From: an uncultured Marinifilum sp.
Lineage (GTDB): Bacteria > Bacteroidota > Bacteroidia > Bacteroidales > Marinifilaceae
Length of the DNA stretch: 64,000 bases
Assembly (NCBI RefSeq): GCF_963677195.1
Contig: NZ_OY781918.1
Location: 4,204,923-4,268,922, forward strand
Direction: 5' to 3'
The position numbers were made by a program, and so were the translations under genes. Shown one piece after another: positions 1 to 12,100 of the stretch. The stretch's first letter is position 1. The number at the start of each line of letters is the position of its first letter. Under the pieces are notes generated by a model. That model was given only the letters and a program-made list of their open reading frames with translations. It made no database searches and had not been told where the DNA came from.

Positions 1-1863
1 ATCACATTTGGTATTAATCTTAATCAACTCTCGATTTGTATTAACCCATATATTTCCATCTTTATCCACTAAAGATTCTTTTCCAGGATATTTAATATTA
101 GCATCACTTAAACTCCAAAACCGAAGATTTTCTTTCGCATCATTATTTTCTGAATTACAAACAAAACGATGAATTCCTTCATTAGTACCACACCACAGCG
201 AACCATCGCTTAGGAACTGAAAACCATGAACCGACATTCCTCTTAAACCTTCTTTTTCTGATATTGTATCGAAAACAACTAAACTATCGTTTTTATATTT
301 GAGTTTGTAAATAATTCCATTATTTCCTCCTACAATCATTAATGAATCTGATAATATACTAAAATCATTTACAACATTATGAATACCTGTATTCTGATTG
401 TTGTAGTAAAATAACTTCCCTTTTTTATATCTAATAATACCTTTACTCCTAATTGATACCCATATTTCACCTTTACGTTCAATAATTTTAGTAATCTCAG
501 ACTCCTTATATTCAAAATTAATTGGGATGGTCTTTTTACCTCCTTGCTCTATATCATAAATACAAAATCCATTTAATGCAGAACAAAACAAATTACCTTC
601 CTTAGTAAATATAAAATTATTCACACGGGCAATACCCTTATAATTTAATTGGTTCGATATTGGATTAAAAGTGTAAAACCCCTTATTTGTAGCAATCCAT
701 AATAAACCATCAGAATTAATTCTGATGTGATTAATCTTTAATTGTAACTGACAATTTTTATTGTCTTGTAACAAACAAAAATGTTTACTAGAAATCAGCT
801 CTGTAAATTTATTATTTACCAGTTTTAATAAGTTATTTTCGGTAGCAATAATTAATTCTTCAGATGGCAAATATTCAATCCCTACAATGGTTTGATTTGT
901 TAGCTTTAGATACTCTACACCGAAGTTGGAAAAGCGATTCTTTTTAATGCAAAATAAAGCATTCTCTTTTGTAGCTAACCATAAACTACGTCCATTTTTC
1001 TTATGGAATAAAGACTGTATAAAAATATTCTTAAGATTATACTTTGCAGAGATATCCACGAACTTATTATTCGAATAAGATATTACTTTCCGAAATTCCT
1101 TTCCCTTTACAAAATTCCGTAACAAAAAATACTCTTTTTCGTCGATTTTAAGCTTTTGGATAATATCGTAACTCCTTATAATATTATTTTCCTTTAATAG
1201 AACTTCTGATAATGAATTAATTGCAACTTGCTTATTTAATTGTTTTCCAAAATCAACTTGTATTGTTTTTTGACTCGTAATTATTTTATCAGATTCAATA
1301 TCATAAATAGAATTATGGACATTGTGTTTCGAAATTATTAATAAACGATTTTTAATCAACTCTAGTTTTAATACATTTATCGAGTATTTAAGCAATACAG
1401 GTTTTATACTGCCATTATTAATATTCCCATAAAAAACACCATTTGATGTTCCAATAAATAACTTCTCTTTATGAATAACAAAAGAATGTATATCTTCGAA
1501 GTAAGCAGTAGATTCTTCTTTTATAATTATTAGTTTATTTCCATCGAATTTATATAAACCAATACCTTTTACAGCAAAAAATAAATTTCCATTAATATCT
1601 TCTTTAATACAATTAATTTGCTCTCCCTCTAATTTCGACAAGCTTGGTCTGAATTTAATAGTAGCCCCGGTAAATTCGCATACTCCGGCATCGGTAGCCA
1701 GCCATACAAGACCTCTCGAATCTTCAAAAATATCGTTAACACCATTACTAGGCAAACCATTATGCATAGAAAATTTAATGGCTGAGCTATTAATTCCAAA
1801 AGCAAATATGTTAGAAATAAGTAAAAGAGAAAGAAATATAAATGGTTTTGTTGAAAAATTCAT
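1..1863 (-). CDS. Two-component regulator propeller sensor, C-terminus cut by window edge
   Basis: I translated this by hand from the ATG at 1863 on the minus strand; the frame stays open for 621 codons to the window edge. It begins with a signal peptide (MNFSTKPFIFLSLLLISNIFA) and continues with repeated units of the kind NGLPSNGVNDIFEDSRGLVWLAT, GLLWIATNKGFYTF, GSLWCGTNEGIHRF and GNIWVNTNRELIKI. These are Reg_prop repeats of the periplasmic beta-propellers found in Bacteroidota hybrid two-component systems and related sensors. In that family a Y_Y_Y domain, a membrane helix and a kinase or DNA-binding output usually follow. That part lies outside the window, so the output type is unknown. 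It is divergent from the unknown gene and kinase at 2128-5140. Confidence 0.8.
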   Translation of the reverse strand, partial: MNFSTKPFIFLSLLLISNIFAFGINSSAIKFSMHNGLPSNGVNDIFEDSRGLVWLATDAGVCEFTGATIKFRPSLSKLEGEQINCIKEDINGNLFFAVKGIGLYKFDGNKLIIIKEESTAYFEDIHSFVIHKEKLFIGTSNGVFYGNINNGSIKPVLLKYSINVLKLELIKNRLLIISKHNVHNSIYDIESDKIITSQKTIQVDFGKQLNKQVAINSLSEVLLKENNIIRSYDIIQKLKIDEKEYFLLRNFVKGKEFRKVISYSNNKFVDISAKYNLKNIFIQSLFHKKNGRSLWLATKENALFCIKKNRFSNFGVEYLKLTNQTIVGIEYLPSEELIIATENNLLKLVNNKFTELISSKHFCLLQDNKNCQLQLKINHIRINSDGLLWIATNKGFYTFNPISNQLNYKGIARVNNFIFTKEGNLFCSALNGFCIYDIEQGGKKTIPINFEYKESEITKIIERKGEIWVSIRSKGIIRYKKGKLFYYNNQNTGIHNVVNDFSILSDSLMIVGGNNGIIYKLKYKNDSLVVFDTISEKEGLRGMSVHGFQFLSDGSLWCGTNEGIHRFVCNSENNDAKENLRFWSLSDANIKYPGKESLVDKDGNIWVNTNRELIKINTKCD

Positions 1864-2092
1864 AATACAATAATAGGGAATATTTGGAAAAAATTAAGCT
1901 GCCAAAAGTGCCAAGTTAAAGTACTACTTAAACTTAAGTCAATCATATCAAATAAGTTCAAAAATAAAAGCCTGTCAATATGAAACAATAATATAGAATT
2001 TGTAAACAATTTTAATAAAAACACGTAGAAGAGTTAATCAGTATTTTAACTTAAAAAAGAAATGAAAATATAAAATATTAAATCCTTTAAGA

Positions 2093-2100
2093 TACTTTTG
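2093..2100 (+). promoter_or_regulatory. Candidate -7 promoter element (TAnnTTTG)
   Basis: TACTTTTG fits the Bacteroidota -7 consensus TAnnTTTG and ends 27 bp before the ATG at 2128. I see no convincing -33 TTTG. It lies in the 264-bp divergent region 1864-2127, which otherwise holds only AT-rich sequence. Confidence 0.45.
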
Positions 2101-2127
2101 TAAAACTAATATAAAAGAGAAATAATA

Positions 2128-2688
2128 ATGAAATTTACTTTCGATAAATCTAATCTTGAGAAAGCATCACAAATGTATGCTAACAACCAAAACTTCTCAT
2201 ACACAGTTTTACCTCGACTTAAAGTTCTTTATGCAATAAAGAAAGAATTTAAAAGTATGTCGGATGTTGAATGGTTTTTTGAATTTGATCATGTTAACAT
2301 TAACCGAAATAGAGTATTTATTAAATTTAACAGTACAAAAAGTGAAGATTTTACTTTTTACTATGAAATTCCTCTTTGCCAAAAATTTGAACTAAGAGTG
2401 TTTTTTGCAAAATCGTCTATCCATTTTATCGACATCTACAATTATTTGATAAACAATAACATATTATTAAAAAACAAATATCCTTTAAAAGCAGAATATC
2501 ACACAATTCCTCATTTAGTAATAAACAAAAACACGAAAAAATACAATGTTGGAATTTTAAATCAATACACAAACTCAATCGATATTAATCAAGAAATAAT
2601 TGATCTCGATATCAAAAATGAAATTGCCCTAGGATTTAAAATTTTCAATCCTATTTTTAGTCAAATCCTAAATCGGTTTAAGATTTAA
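2128..2688 (+). CDS. Uncharacterised 186-residue protein, first gene of a kinase operon
   Basis: I do not recognise this protein. It has no signal peptide, no membrane segment and no clear catalytic motif. It is rich in Asn, Ile, Lys and Phe, with alternating hydrophobic strands in the middle (about residues 45-95), so a small soluble alpha/beta fold is plausible. It ends 16 bp before the hybrid histidine kinase on the same strand, and a TAnnTTTG element sits just upstream, so the two are probably one transcript. A role in modulating the kinase is only a guess from position. Confidence 0.6.
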   Translation: MKFTFDKSNLEKASQMYANNQNFSYTVLPRLKVLYAIKKEFKSMSDVEWFFEFDHVNINRNRVFIKFNSTKSEDFTFYYEIPLCQKFELRVFFAKSSIHFIDIYNYLINNNILLKNKYPLKAEYHTIPHLVINKNTKKYNVGILNQYTNSIDINQEIIDLDIKNEIALGFKIFNPIFSQILNRFKI

Positions 2689-2704
2689 TTTCGCCTTACC
2701 TAGC

Positions 2705-5140
2705 ATGAAATCGACCTTCAATAACCATAACAACACAAAGCTTAGTATAAGTAAATCATACTTCTTACTTTCCCTTGTGTTAACCGTTTCATTTATTATA
2801 ATATTTGGGGCTTTTATGATGTACTCTAAAGTTTCAGAGTTTAACGAAAAAGCTAATAATTTACGAAACGACTATATCGAAGAACAAAAAAGTGTTTTAA
2901 TTCGTAAAGCTGGTGAATGTACCGATTTTATAAAATACCAAAACACTCAATCTGAATCGAGATTAAAAAGTAAATTGAAGAATTTTGTTGACCAATCTCA
3001 TGCAATTGCTACACATATTTACCTAACAAATAAAAATTCCCTATCAGATACTGAAATTAAGAAAAGAATAAAAGAGGCCCTTTCCTCCTTACGTTTTGCA
3101 AATAAGCATGGATATATATTTATAAACACTTTGAAAGGCCAAGGAGTTTTATATCCTTTCTCAAAACATAACGAAGGAAAAAGCTTAATTAATTTTCTTG
3201 ACTTGAACAATAACTACATTGTAAAAAATGAAGTTAAACTTATGAAAAATAAAAAGGAGGCTTTCACAGTATATGAAAATCATAACAAAATAAAAAATAA
3301 ATTTAATGCCTATACAAAGGTATCTTATATTAAAAAATTTGCTCCCTATAATTGGTATATGGGTAGTTTTGCTTTTTTAGACGATTTAAAAGATGAAATA
3401 CAAAAAGAATCATTAATACGAATTAGCCAAATAAGTTTAAATAATGAGAATTATTTCTTTGTATATAAAAAAGATGGCACATGTCTTCTACACATAGATA
3501 CAACCAGTATTGGTAAAAACTATCGAGATTATACTCATTCAGCAAGACGACAAAATGTGGAAAGAATGTTAAAATCTGCTGAACACAAACAATCTGGTTT
3601 TATAGAATACGAAGATCCATATTCGAACAAAGGCAATAAAGTATCTTACTTACAAGTAGTACCAGATTGGGATTGGGTTATTGGCGCAGGTGTTTACACC
3701 AGTGAAATTGATGAAGACATAAAATTGGCAAAAGCGCAATTAAAACAAAAAGTTATAAAAAATGCAATTCAGATTTTAGTTCTCATACTTATTGCCATTG
3801 CAATAGTTTATATTACATCAAAAATAATTTCCGTTAAAATGAAACGGAACTTTACATCCTTCAATAACTTTTTTATTAAAGCTTCTACTCAATCATATAA
3901 AATTAATGTTAAAGATCTTCACTTTTCTGAGTTTCGGGATTTGGCAGTCACAATTAACAAAATGATTGATATTAGAACACAAAAAGAAAAAGAATTACAA
4001 ATTGCACGAGAAAAAGCTGAAGAATCAGATCGATTAAAATCTTCTTTTCTTGCGAATATGTCGCACGAAATAAGAACTCCAATGAATGCAATAATTGGTT
4101 TTTCTGAATTACTAAAAGAAGATAATCTACCTTTGGAAACAAGACAACAATTCTTTTCTCACATTCGCAACAGTGGTAATTCTCTTCTTAATTTAATAAA
4201 CGATATTATTGATTTTTCGAAAATAGAATCGGGAAAATTAAAAATTTCTCTTACTTCTTGCAATTTAAATCAGTTGTTTGATGAGTTATATTATACTTTT
4301 GAAAAAATTAAAATCCAAAAAGAAAAAAATAATATTGAATTAAAATTTACAAAAGGACTTGATGATGAAAAATCGGTGATTTTTACTGATCCATTAAGAT
4401 TAAAACAGATTATCACAAATTTAATTGAGAATGCATTAAAATTTACCGAAAAAGGAAGTATTAATGTATCCTACCAGCTTTGCGAATCAAATTTAATATT
4501 TACTGTTAAAGATACCGGTATTGGTATTAGCGAAGAACAACAAAAAATTATATTTAACAGATTTAGACAAGCCGACGATTCCCATGCTCGCAAGTATGGA
4601 GGAACAGGCCTCGGACTTTCTATATCTAAAAAGCTTGCTAAACTTCTAAAAGGAGATATGTGGGTTAAATCTAAAACAAATAAAGGAAGTAGCTTTTTTG
4701 TGAGTATACCCTATTCTACCAATAAAAGAAATAACTCACAAACTATTATACAAAAACAAAAGGAAGATAGCATCCAAAATCTTTATGGAAAAAAGGTTTT
4801 AATTGTTGATGATTACAATATAAATCTAACTCTTATTAAGCAGATGCTTCAATCTACGGGTGTAGAATTAGCCCTTGCTAACAATGGAAAAAGTGCAATA
4901 GAACAATGTTCTAAAAATAAATTCGATCTTGTTTTACTTGATTTACAAATGCCTGAACTTAACGGTTACGACACATTAAAGTTAATTAAAAAAGATCAGC
5001 CAAAAATTAAGATTATTGCACAAACAGCTTATGCTTTAGCTAACGAAAAGGAGCAAATTATGAATTCCGGATTTGACGGATATATCGCAAAACCAATAAT
5101 TAAGCAAAAATTACTACAAATAATTAACAAAATGATTTAG
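2705..5140 (+). CDS. Cache-domain hybrid sensor histidine kinase with receiver
   Basis: This 811-residue protein has a membrane helix at about 18-40, an extracytoplasmic double Cache-type sensor at about 50-345 (including HGYIFINTLKGQGVLYP and WDWVIGAGVYTSEID) and a second membrane helix at about 355-373. A HisKA domain with FLANMSHEIRTPMN (phospho-His about 454) follows, then an HATPase_c domain with DTGIGISEEQ and GGTGLGLSISKKLA. A C-terminal receiver domain contains VLIVDDYNIN, with phospho-Asp about 746 in LLDLQMPELNGYD. Cache domains usually bind small extracellular ligands such as amino acids or carboxylates; the ligand here is unknown. No output domain is fused, so phosphate must pass on to another protein. 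Its 3' end overlaps the convergent PorP/SprF gene by 4 bp. Confidence 0.93.
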   Translation: MKSTFNNHNNTKLSISKSYFLLSLVLTVSFIIIFGAFMMYSKVSEFNEKANNLRNDYIEEQKSVLIRKAGECTDFIKYQNTQSESRLKSKLKNFVDQSHAIATHIYLTNKNSLSDTEIKKRIKEALSSLRFANKHGYIFINTLKGQGVLYPFSKHNEGKSLINFLDLNNNYIVKNEVKLMKNKKEAFTVYENHNKIKNKFNAYTKVSYIKKFAPYNWYMGSFAFLDDLKDEIQKESLIRISQISLNNENYFFVYKKDGTCLLHIDTTSIGKNYRDYTHSARRQNVERMLKSAEHKQSGFIEYEDPYSNKGNKVSYLQVVPDWDWVIGAGVYTSEIDEDIKLAKAQLKQKVIKNAIQILVLILIAIAIVYITSKIISVKMKRNFTSFNNFFIKASTQSYKINVKDLHFSEFRDLAVTINKMIDIRTQKEKELQIAREKAEESDRLKSSFLANMSHEIRTPMNAIIGFSELLKEDNLPLETRQQFFSHIRNSGNSLLNLINDIIDFSKIESGKLKISLTSCNLNQLFDELYYTFEKIKIQKEKNNIELKFTKGLDDEKSVIFTDPLRLKQIITNLIENALKFTEKGSINVSYQLCESNLIFTVKDTGIGISEEQQKIIFNRFRQADDSHARKYGGTGLGLSISKKLAKLLKGDMWVKSKTNKGSSFFVSIPYSTNKRNNSQTIIQKQKEDSIQNLYGKKVLIVDDYNINLTLIKQMLQSTGVELALANNGKSAIEQCSKNKFDLVLLDLQMPELNGYDTLKLIKKDQPKIKIIAQTAYALANEKEQIMNSGFDGYIAKPIIKQKLLQIINKMI

Positions 5141-6174
5141 AAATGAGGACATTTAATACGTCCTATTTTTCTGCGCTTACGCAAAGATTTCTCCATACAA
5201 CTAGAACGATTTTTTCTTGTATTCTTAAGGCGCATTAGGAATGATATTTCATGAGCTCCGGTGTTGGTATGTATTAACTTAGATACTGTTTTATCGTAAC
5301 TATAAGCTACCTGCCACCAATCTCTCATTATTCCCAACTGCAATATTATAGCATCGTATTCCAATTCTAAATTATCACGATACCACATTCCATAAATTAA
5401 TGATCCTTTAGAAAGATATAGACCATAATTCAACTGCTTATTTGTTCCTTGCTGCTGATACAAAAAGTTAGGTGCCAAACTAAAATCTGATTGATGCAAA
5501 CCGTTTCTGAATACGGGAACATTAACACCACAATGAAAAGTATATTTTCGAGGCAATTTAGAATAATCACTTTCTTCTTTATAGGCTTCGTCGGGCTCGG
5601 AAAGATGATGAGCAGCAAAACCAATAAACCAGTTTTTATAAGATGCTATTATTCCAGTTGAAAAATCGAAATAATTCCTGTTTAAATTATCTACAGCACT
5701 TTCGCCTGTAAATGGGCTTATTAATCCATTAATATAAAACTCATCGGTTTGATCGGGAAAAGTAAAGTTAGAATCATTCAATTTTCGCTGCATATAAGAC
5801 AATTGAAATCCCGCTCTAACTGACAAACTGCGGCTTAGTCTAAGTGTATACGAATACATACCACTTACAGTTGTTGTACTTATGGTTCCATCGCCCTGTT
5901 CATCCTGCATAACTTGCAATGCAAGGCCTCCACCTAAAGAATTTACATATTGATCGTAAGCTACGCTATAAGTTACATAAGCAGAACTTATTTCGGGCCA
6001 TTGATTTCTGTAGTTCATTGATATTCTTGCATCAAAATCAGAACCTGCAAAAGCTGGATTTAAGTATACTTTATTCGCATAAAACTGAGAGAACTCAACG
6101 TCTTGTGCATACAAAAACGTCGAATTCATCATCAGTAAAATAAAACTTGCTATTTTCAGTACTTTTCTAATCAT
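5137..6174 (-). CDS. PorP/SprF family type IX secretion membrane protein
   Basis: A signal peptide (MIRKVLKIASFILLMMNSTFLYAQ) is followed by DVEFSQFYANKVYLNPAFAGSD, the hallmark N-terminus of the PorP/SprF family. The rest is a predicted outer-membrane beta barrel of about 300 residues. SprF-like proteins are needed for secretion or surface attachment of partner adhesins carrying type B C-terminal domains, as with SprB/SprF of Flavobacterium johnsoniae. The gene directly follows the giant adhesin gene: the adhesin stop and this ATG share one base (TAATG), so translation is probably coupled. The C-terminal tail (about the last 30 residues) is strongly basic with two Cys, which is unusual for the family. 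Confidence 0.93.
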   Translation of the reverse strand: MIRKVLKIASFILLMMNSTFLYAQDVEFSQFYANKVYLNPAFAGSDFDARISMNYRNQWPEISSAYVTYSVAYDQYVNSLGGGLALQVMQDEQGDGTISTTTVSGMYSYTLRLSRSLSVRAGFQLSYMQRKLNDSNFTFPDQTDEFYINGLISPFTGESAVDNLNRNYFDFSTGIIASYKNWFIGFAAHHLSEPDEAYKEESDYSKLPRKYTFHCGVNVPVFRNGLHQSDFSLAPNFLYQQQGTNKQLNYGLYLSKGSLIYGMWYRDNLELEYDAIILQLGIMRDWWQVAYSYDKTVSKLIHTNTGAHEISFLMRLKNTRKNRSSCMEKSLRKRRKIGRIKCPHF

Positions 6175-9100
6175 TATCTAAACAATGTAACTGTTCCGTG
6201 AGCTCTTTCTTTCCCTTCGTAAAAAATAATATAAACGTACACTCCTATTTCCGCATCACTACCTCTATAAGTTCCATTCCAGCCTTCATATTTCAACTCA
6301 TTATTGGCAACCATATCCTTTTTCAATTCAAATACCTGCTCACCCCAACGAGTGTAAATATACATTTCAAAATCGCTAACAATCCCTTTAAATACAGGAT
6401 AAAAAATCTCGTTAGGACCTTTTCCATTTGGCGTAAAAACATTAGGTACAACCATTTTAGCCTTCAATAATTTCACCGCTATCGATGCCTGAGCAACACA
6501 GCCATATTCATTTTCTACCTGAACAGAATAATCTCCTTCATTATCTACGTCAATACTTCTCCAATCCGAACCTGTATTCCAATAATAAGACGAATATCCA
6601 GATCCTGCATCCAAAGTAAGAGTTTGTCCCTTATAAATGCTTAAAGTATCCGAGGCTATATGAACTTCTGGGGAAGGATAAACTTCAACCTTAATAGTAT
6701 CTGTACCCATTATTCCATACATATCCCAAACTTGTACGGTATATTGACCTGTTTTGTTCACTGTAATTGTTCTTGACACTGCTCCGGTACTCCATAAATA
6801 TCTTTCCCAGTTGCCTGCGTCGAGCATTAATGAAGTTCCTTCACAGATTCCAGCTCTATCTCCTAAATTAATAGTCGGAATTGGATTAACAGCAACCTTC
6901 ACTTTTCCATTTCCTCTACAGCCGTTCATATCAACAACATTAACTGCATACTCTCCATCTTTTTCAACTTTTAAGAATTGAGAATCTTCCTGATTATTCC
7001 ACTCATATTCTACATATCCACTACCGGCATCTAAAATAATCGAACTTCCCTCTGCAATTACAGTATCTCTACCTAAATAAACATCTGGATTTTCATGAAC
7101 AAAAACACTTATATCATCCTGACCTGTACATCCAAATTTATCTGTTACATTCAAAACAAAACTACCTTCTTCATACACATATATCGACCTTGCAGTCCCT
7201 CCAGGATTCCATTCGGTGTAATATCCCTCAGGTGCTTCAATTATTAATTCTTCTCCTTCACAGATATATAAATCAGGACCTAAATCAACAATTGGTAAAT
7301 CATGAACATATACTTCTACAGAATCGTAGCCAATACACCCATGAATATCACTCACTTCAACCTGATACACACCTCCCACACTTACTTCTCTCGTTTGTGT
7401 TGTAATTCCATCACTCCACAAAAAGGTATCACCATCACCAATATCTAGTTTTACAGATTCTCCATAACACATATCTACCTTATCTGGCAAAGGAGTATTT
7501 GGCAAACTAATAATTTCTACATCAACACTATCGGAAGCGAAACAATTATCTGCATTAAAAACTTCCAATGTATATCTTCCCGATTCCCCTGTCTTTATCG
7601 AATAATTCGTTTCTCCACTAATTACATTCCCATCTTTTTTCCATTGATAAATATAATTGTCATTATTTGGACCTTCAATATATGTTGAATCTCCATAACA
7701 AACTAAATTAGAAGAATACATCAGCTCAAAATTAAAATCTGGTAATAAGTTTACACTGATACTATCTTCAGCGATACACCCATTAGCATCAGTTGCAGCA
7801 ACAGAATAATTTCCTGTAGCATTCACATTAATAATTTCGGTTTTTTCTCCCGTATTCCATAAATATGATACAAAAGATCCAGATGCCTTAATTTCCGTAC
7901 TCATTACGCCACATTCTTTTATATCAGCACCCAAATCCACTGTTGGATTTGGATGTACCGTCACATTTACATCATCTGTTGCTGAACAGCCGTTAGCATC
8001 GGTCACGACTACAGAATAGTTTCCTGAAGCAGAAACTGTAATTGTCTGAGTAGTTTCTCCTGTCGACCATAAGAAAGATGAACCTGAATTTCCAGCATCT
8101 AATACTATGCTAGTTCCAGCACAAGTTTCCTGATCGGATCCCAAATCAACTGTTGGATTTGGATGTACCGTCACATTTACATCATCTGTTGCTGAACAGC
8201 CGTTAGCATCGGTCACAACTACTGAATAATTTCCTGAAGCAGAAACAGTAATTGTTTGTGTTGTTTCACCTGTCGACCATAAGAAAGTCGAACCAGTATT
8301 TCCTGCATCCAAAGTAATTGTTCCACCTGCACAAGTTTCCTGATCAGCACCCAAATCCACTGTTGGATTTGGATGTACCGTCACATTTACATCATCTGTT
8401 GCTGAACAGCCGTTAGCATCGGTCACGACTACAGAATAGTTTCCTGAAGCAGAAACTGTAATTGTCTGAGTAGTTTCTCCTGTCGACCATAAGAAAGATG
8501 AACCTGAATTTCCAGCATCTAATACTATGCTAGTTCCAGCACAAGTTTCCTGATCGGATCCCAAATCAACTGTTGGATTTGGATGTACCGTCACATTTAC
8601 ATCATCTGTTGCTGAACAGCCGTTAGCATCGGTCACAACTACTGAATAATTTCCTGAAGCAGAAACAGTAATTGTTTGTGTTGTTTCACCTGTCGACCAT
8701 AAGAAAGTCGAACCAGTATTTCCTGCATCCAAAGTAATTGTTCCACCAGCACAAGTTTCCTGATCAGCACCCAAATCAACTGTTGGATTTGGATATACTG
8801 TTACATTCACATCGTCGGTAGCGGAACACCCGTTAGCATCGGTCACAACTACTGAATAATTTCCTGAAGCAGAAACTGTAATATTTTGAGTTGTTTCTCC
8901 CGTACTCCACAAATAGCTTGCTCCTGCATTGCCTGCATCCAAAGTAATTGTTCCACCTGCACAAGTTTCCTGATCAGCTCCCAAATCAACTGTTGGATTT
9001 GGATGTACTGTCACATTCACATCATCGCTTGCTGAACAGCCATTGGTATCGGTCACAACTACTGAATAATTTCCTGAAGCAGCAACTGTAATTGTCTGAG

Positions 9101-12100
9101 TTGTTTCACCTGTCGACCATAAGAAAGATGAACCTGAATTTTCAGCATCTAAAGTAATACTTCCACCTGCACAAGTTTCCTGATCAGCACCTAAATCAAC
9201 TGTTGGATTTGGATGTACTGTCACATTTACATCATCTGTTGCTGAACAGCCGTTAATATCAGTTAATACAACAGAATAGTTTCCTGAGACAGAAACAGTA
9301 ATAGTTTGAGTTGTTTCACCTGTCGACCATAAGAAAGATGAACCTGAATTTTCAGCATCTAAAGTAATACTTCCACCAGCACAAGTTTCCTGATCAGCTC
9401 CCAAATCAACTGTTGGATTTGGATGAACTGTCACATTTACATCATCTGTTGCTGAACAGCCATTGGCATCGGTCACGACTACTGAATAGTTTCCTGAGAC
9501 AGAAACTGTAATTGTCTGAGTTGTTTCACCAGTACTCCATAAATAAGATGAACCTGAATTTCCAGCATCTAAAGTAATACTTCCACCAGCACAAGTTTCC
9601 TGATCAGCGCCCAAATCAACTGTTGGATTTGGATGAACTGTCACATTCACATCATCGCTTGCTGAACAGCCATTGGCATCAGTTACTACAACAGAATAAT
9701 TGCCACTTGTATTGACTGTAATAGTTTGTGTTGTTTCACCTGTCGACCATAAGAAAGATGAACCTGAATTTTCAGCATCTAAAGTAATACTTCCACCAGC
9801 ACAAGTTTCCTGATCAGCACCTAAATCAACTGTTGGATTTGGATGAACTGTCACGTTTACATCATCGCTTGCTGAACAGCCGTTAGTATCAGTCACGACT
9901 ACAAAATAGTTTCCACTTGCATTAACTGTAATTGTCTGAGTTGTTTCACCTGTCGACCATAAGAAAGATGAACCTGAATTTTCAGCATCTAAAGTAATAC
10001 TTCCACCAGCACAAGTTTCCTGATCAGCCCCCAAATCAACTGTTGGATTTGGATGTACTATCACATTCACATCATCTGTTGCTGAACAGCCGTTAGCATC
10101 GGTCACAACTACTGAATAGTTTCCTGAGACAGAAACTGTAATTGTCTGAGTTGTTTCACCAGTACTCCATAAATAAGATGAACCTGAATTTTCAGCATCT
10201 AAAGTAATACTTCCACCTGCACAAGTTTCCTGATCAGCACCCAAATCCACTGTTGGATTTGGATGTACCGTCACATTTACATCATCTGTTGCTGAACAGC
10301 CGTTAGCATCGGTCACGACTACAGAATAGTTTCCTGAAGCAGAAACTGTAATTGTCTGAGTAGTTTCTCCTGTCGACCATAAGAAAGATGAACCTGAATT
10401 TCCAGCATCTAATACTATGCTAGTTCCAGCACAAGTTTCCTGATCGGATCCCAAATCAACTGTTGGATTTGGATGTACCGTCACATTTACATCATCTGTT
10501 GCTGAACAGCCGTTAGCATCGGTCACAACTACTGAATAATTTCCTGAAGCAGAAACAGTAATTGTTTGTGTTGTTTCACCTGTCGACCATAAGAAAGTCG
10601 AACCAGTATTTCCTGCATCCAAAGTAATTGTTCCACCAGCACAAGTTTCCTGATCAGCACCCAAATCAACTGTTGGATTTGGATATACTGTTACATTCAC
10701 ATCGTCGGTAGCGGAACACCCGTTAGCATCGGTCACAACTACTGAATAATTTCCTGAAGCAGAAACTGTAATATTTTGAGTTGTTTCTCCCGTACTCCAC
10801 AAATAGCTTGCTCCTGCATTGCCTGCATCCAAAGTAATTGTTCCACCTGCACAAGTTTCCTGATCAGCTCCCAAATCAACTGTTGGATTTGGATGTACTG
10901 TCACATTCACATCATCGCTTGCTGAACAGCCATTGGTATCGGTCACAACTACTGAATAATTTCCTGAAGCAGCAACTGTAATTGTCTGAGTTGTTTCACC
11001 TGTCGACCATAAGAAAGATGAACCTGAATTTTCAGCATCTAAAGTAATACTTCCACCTGCACAAGTTTCCTGATCAGCACCTAAATCAACTGTTGGATTT
11101 GGATGTACTGTCACATTTACATCATCTGTTGCTGAACAGCCGTTAATATCAGTTAATACAACAGAATAGTTTCCTGAGACAGAAACAGTAATAGTTTGAG
11201 TTGTTTCACCTGTCGACCATAAGAAAGATGAACCTGAATTTTCAGCATCTAAAGTAATACTTCCACCAGCACAAGTTTCCTGATCAGCTCCCAAATCAAC
11301 TGTTGGATTTGGATGAACTGTCACATTTACATCATCTGTTGCTGAACAGCCATTGGCATCGGTCACGACTACTGAATAGTTTCCTGAGACAGAAACTGTA
11401 ATTGTCTGAGTTGTTTCACCAGTACTCCATAAATAAGATGAACCTGAATTTCCAGCATCTAAAGTAATACTTCCACCAGCACAAGTTTCCTGATCAGCGC
11501 CCAAATCAACTGTTGGATTTGGATGAACTGTCACATTCACATCATCGCTTGCTGAACAGCCATTGGCATCAGTTACTACAACAGAATAATTGCCACTTGT
11601 ATTGACTGTAATAGTTTGTGTTGTTTCACCTGTCGACCATAAGAAAGATGAACCTGAATTTTCAGCATCTAAAGTAATACTTCCACCAGCACAAGTTTCC
11701 TGATCAGCACCTAAATCAACTGTTGGATTTGGATGAACTGTCACGTTTACATCATCGCTTGCTGAACAGCCGTTAGTATCAGTCACGACTACAAAATAGT
11801 TTCCACTTGCATTAACTGTAATTGTCTGAGTTGTTTCACCTGTCGACCATAAGAAAGATGAACCTGAATTTTCAGCATCTAAAGTAATACTTCCACCAGC
11901 ACAAGTTTCCTGATCAGCCCCCAAATCAACTGTTGGATTTGGATGTACTATCACATTCACATCATCTGTTGCTGAACAGCCGTTAGCATCGGTCACAACT
12001 ACTGAATAGTTTCCTGAGACAGAAACTGTAATTGTCTGAGTTGTTTCACCAGTACTCCATAAATAAGATGAACCTGAATTTTCAGCATCTAAAGTAATAC

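Noticed and set aside
5430..6143. Small open frames within the PorP/SprF gene on both strands
   Set aside because: The PorP/SprF frame has clear family motifs throughout; the others have none.
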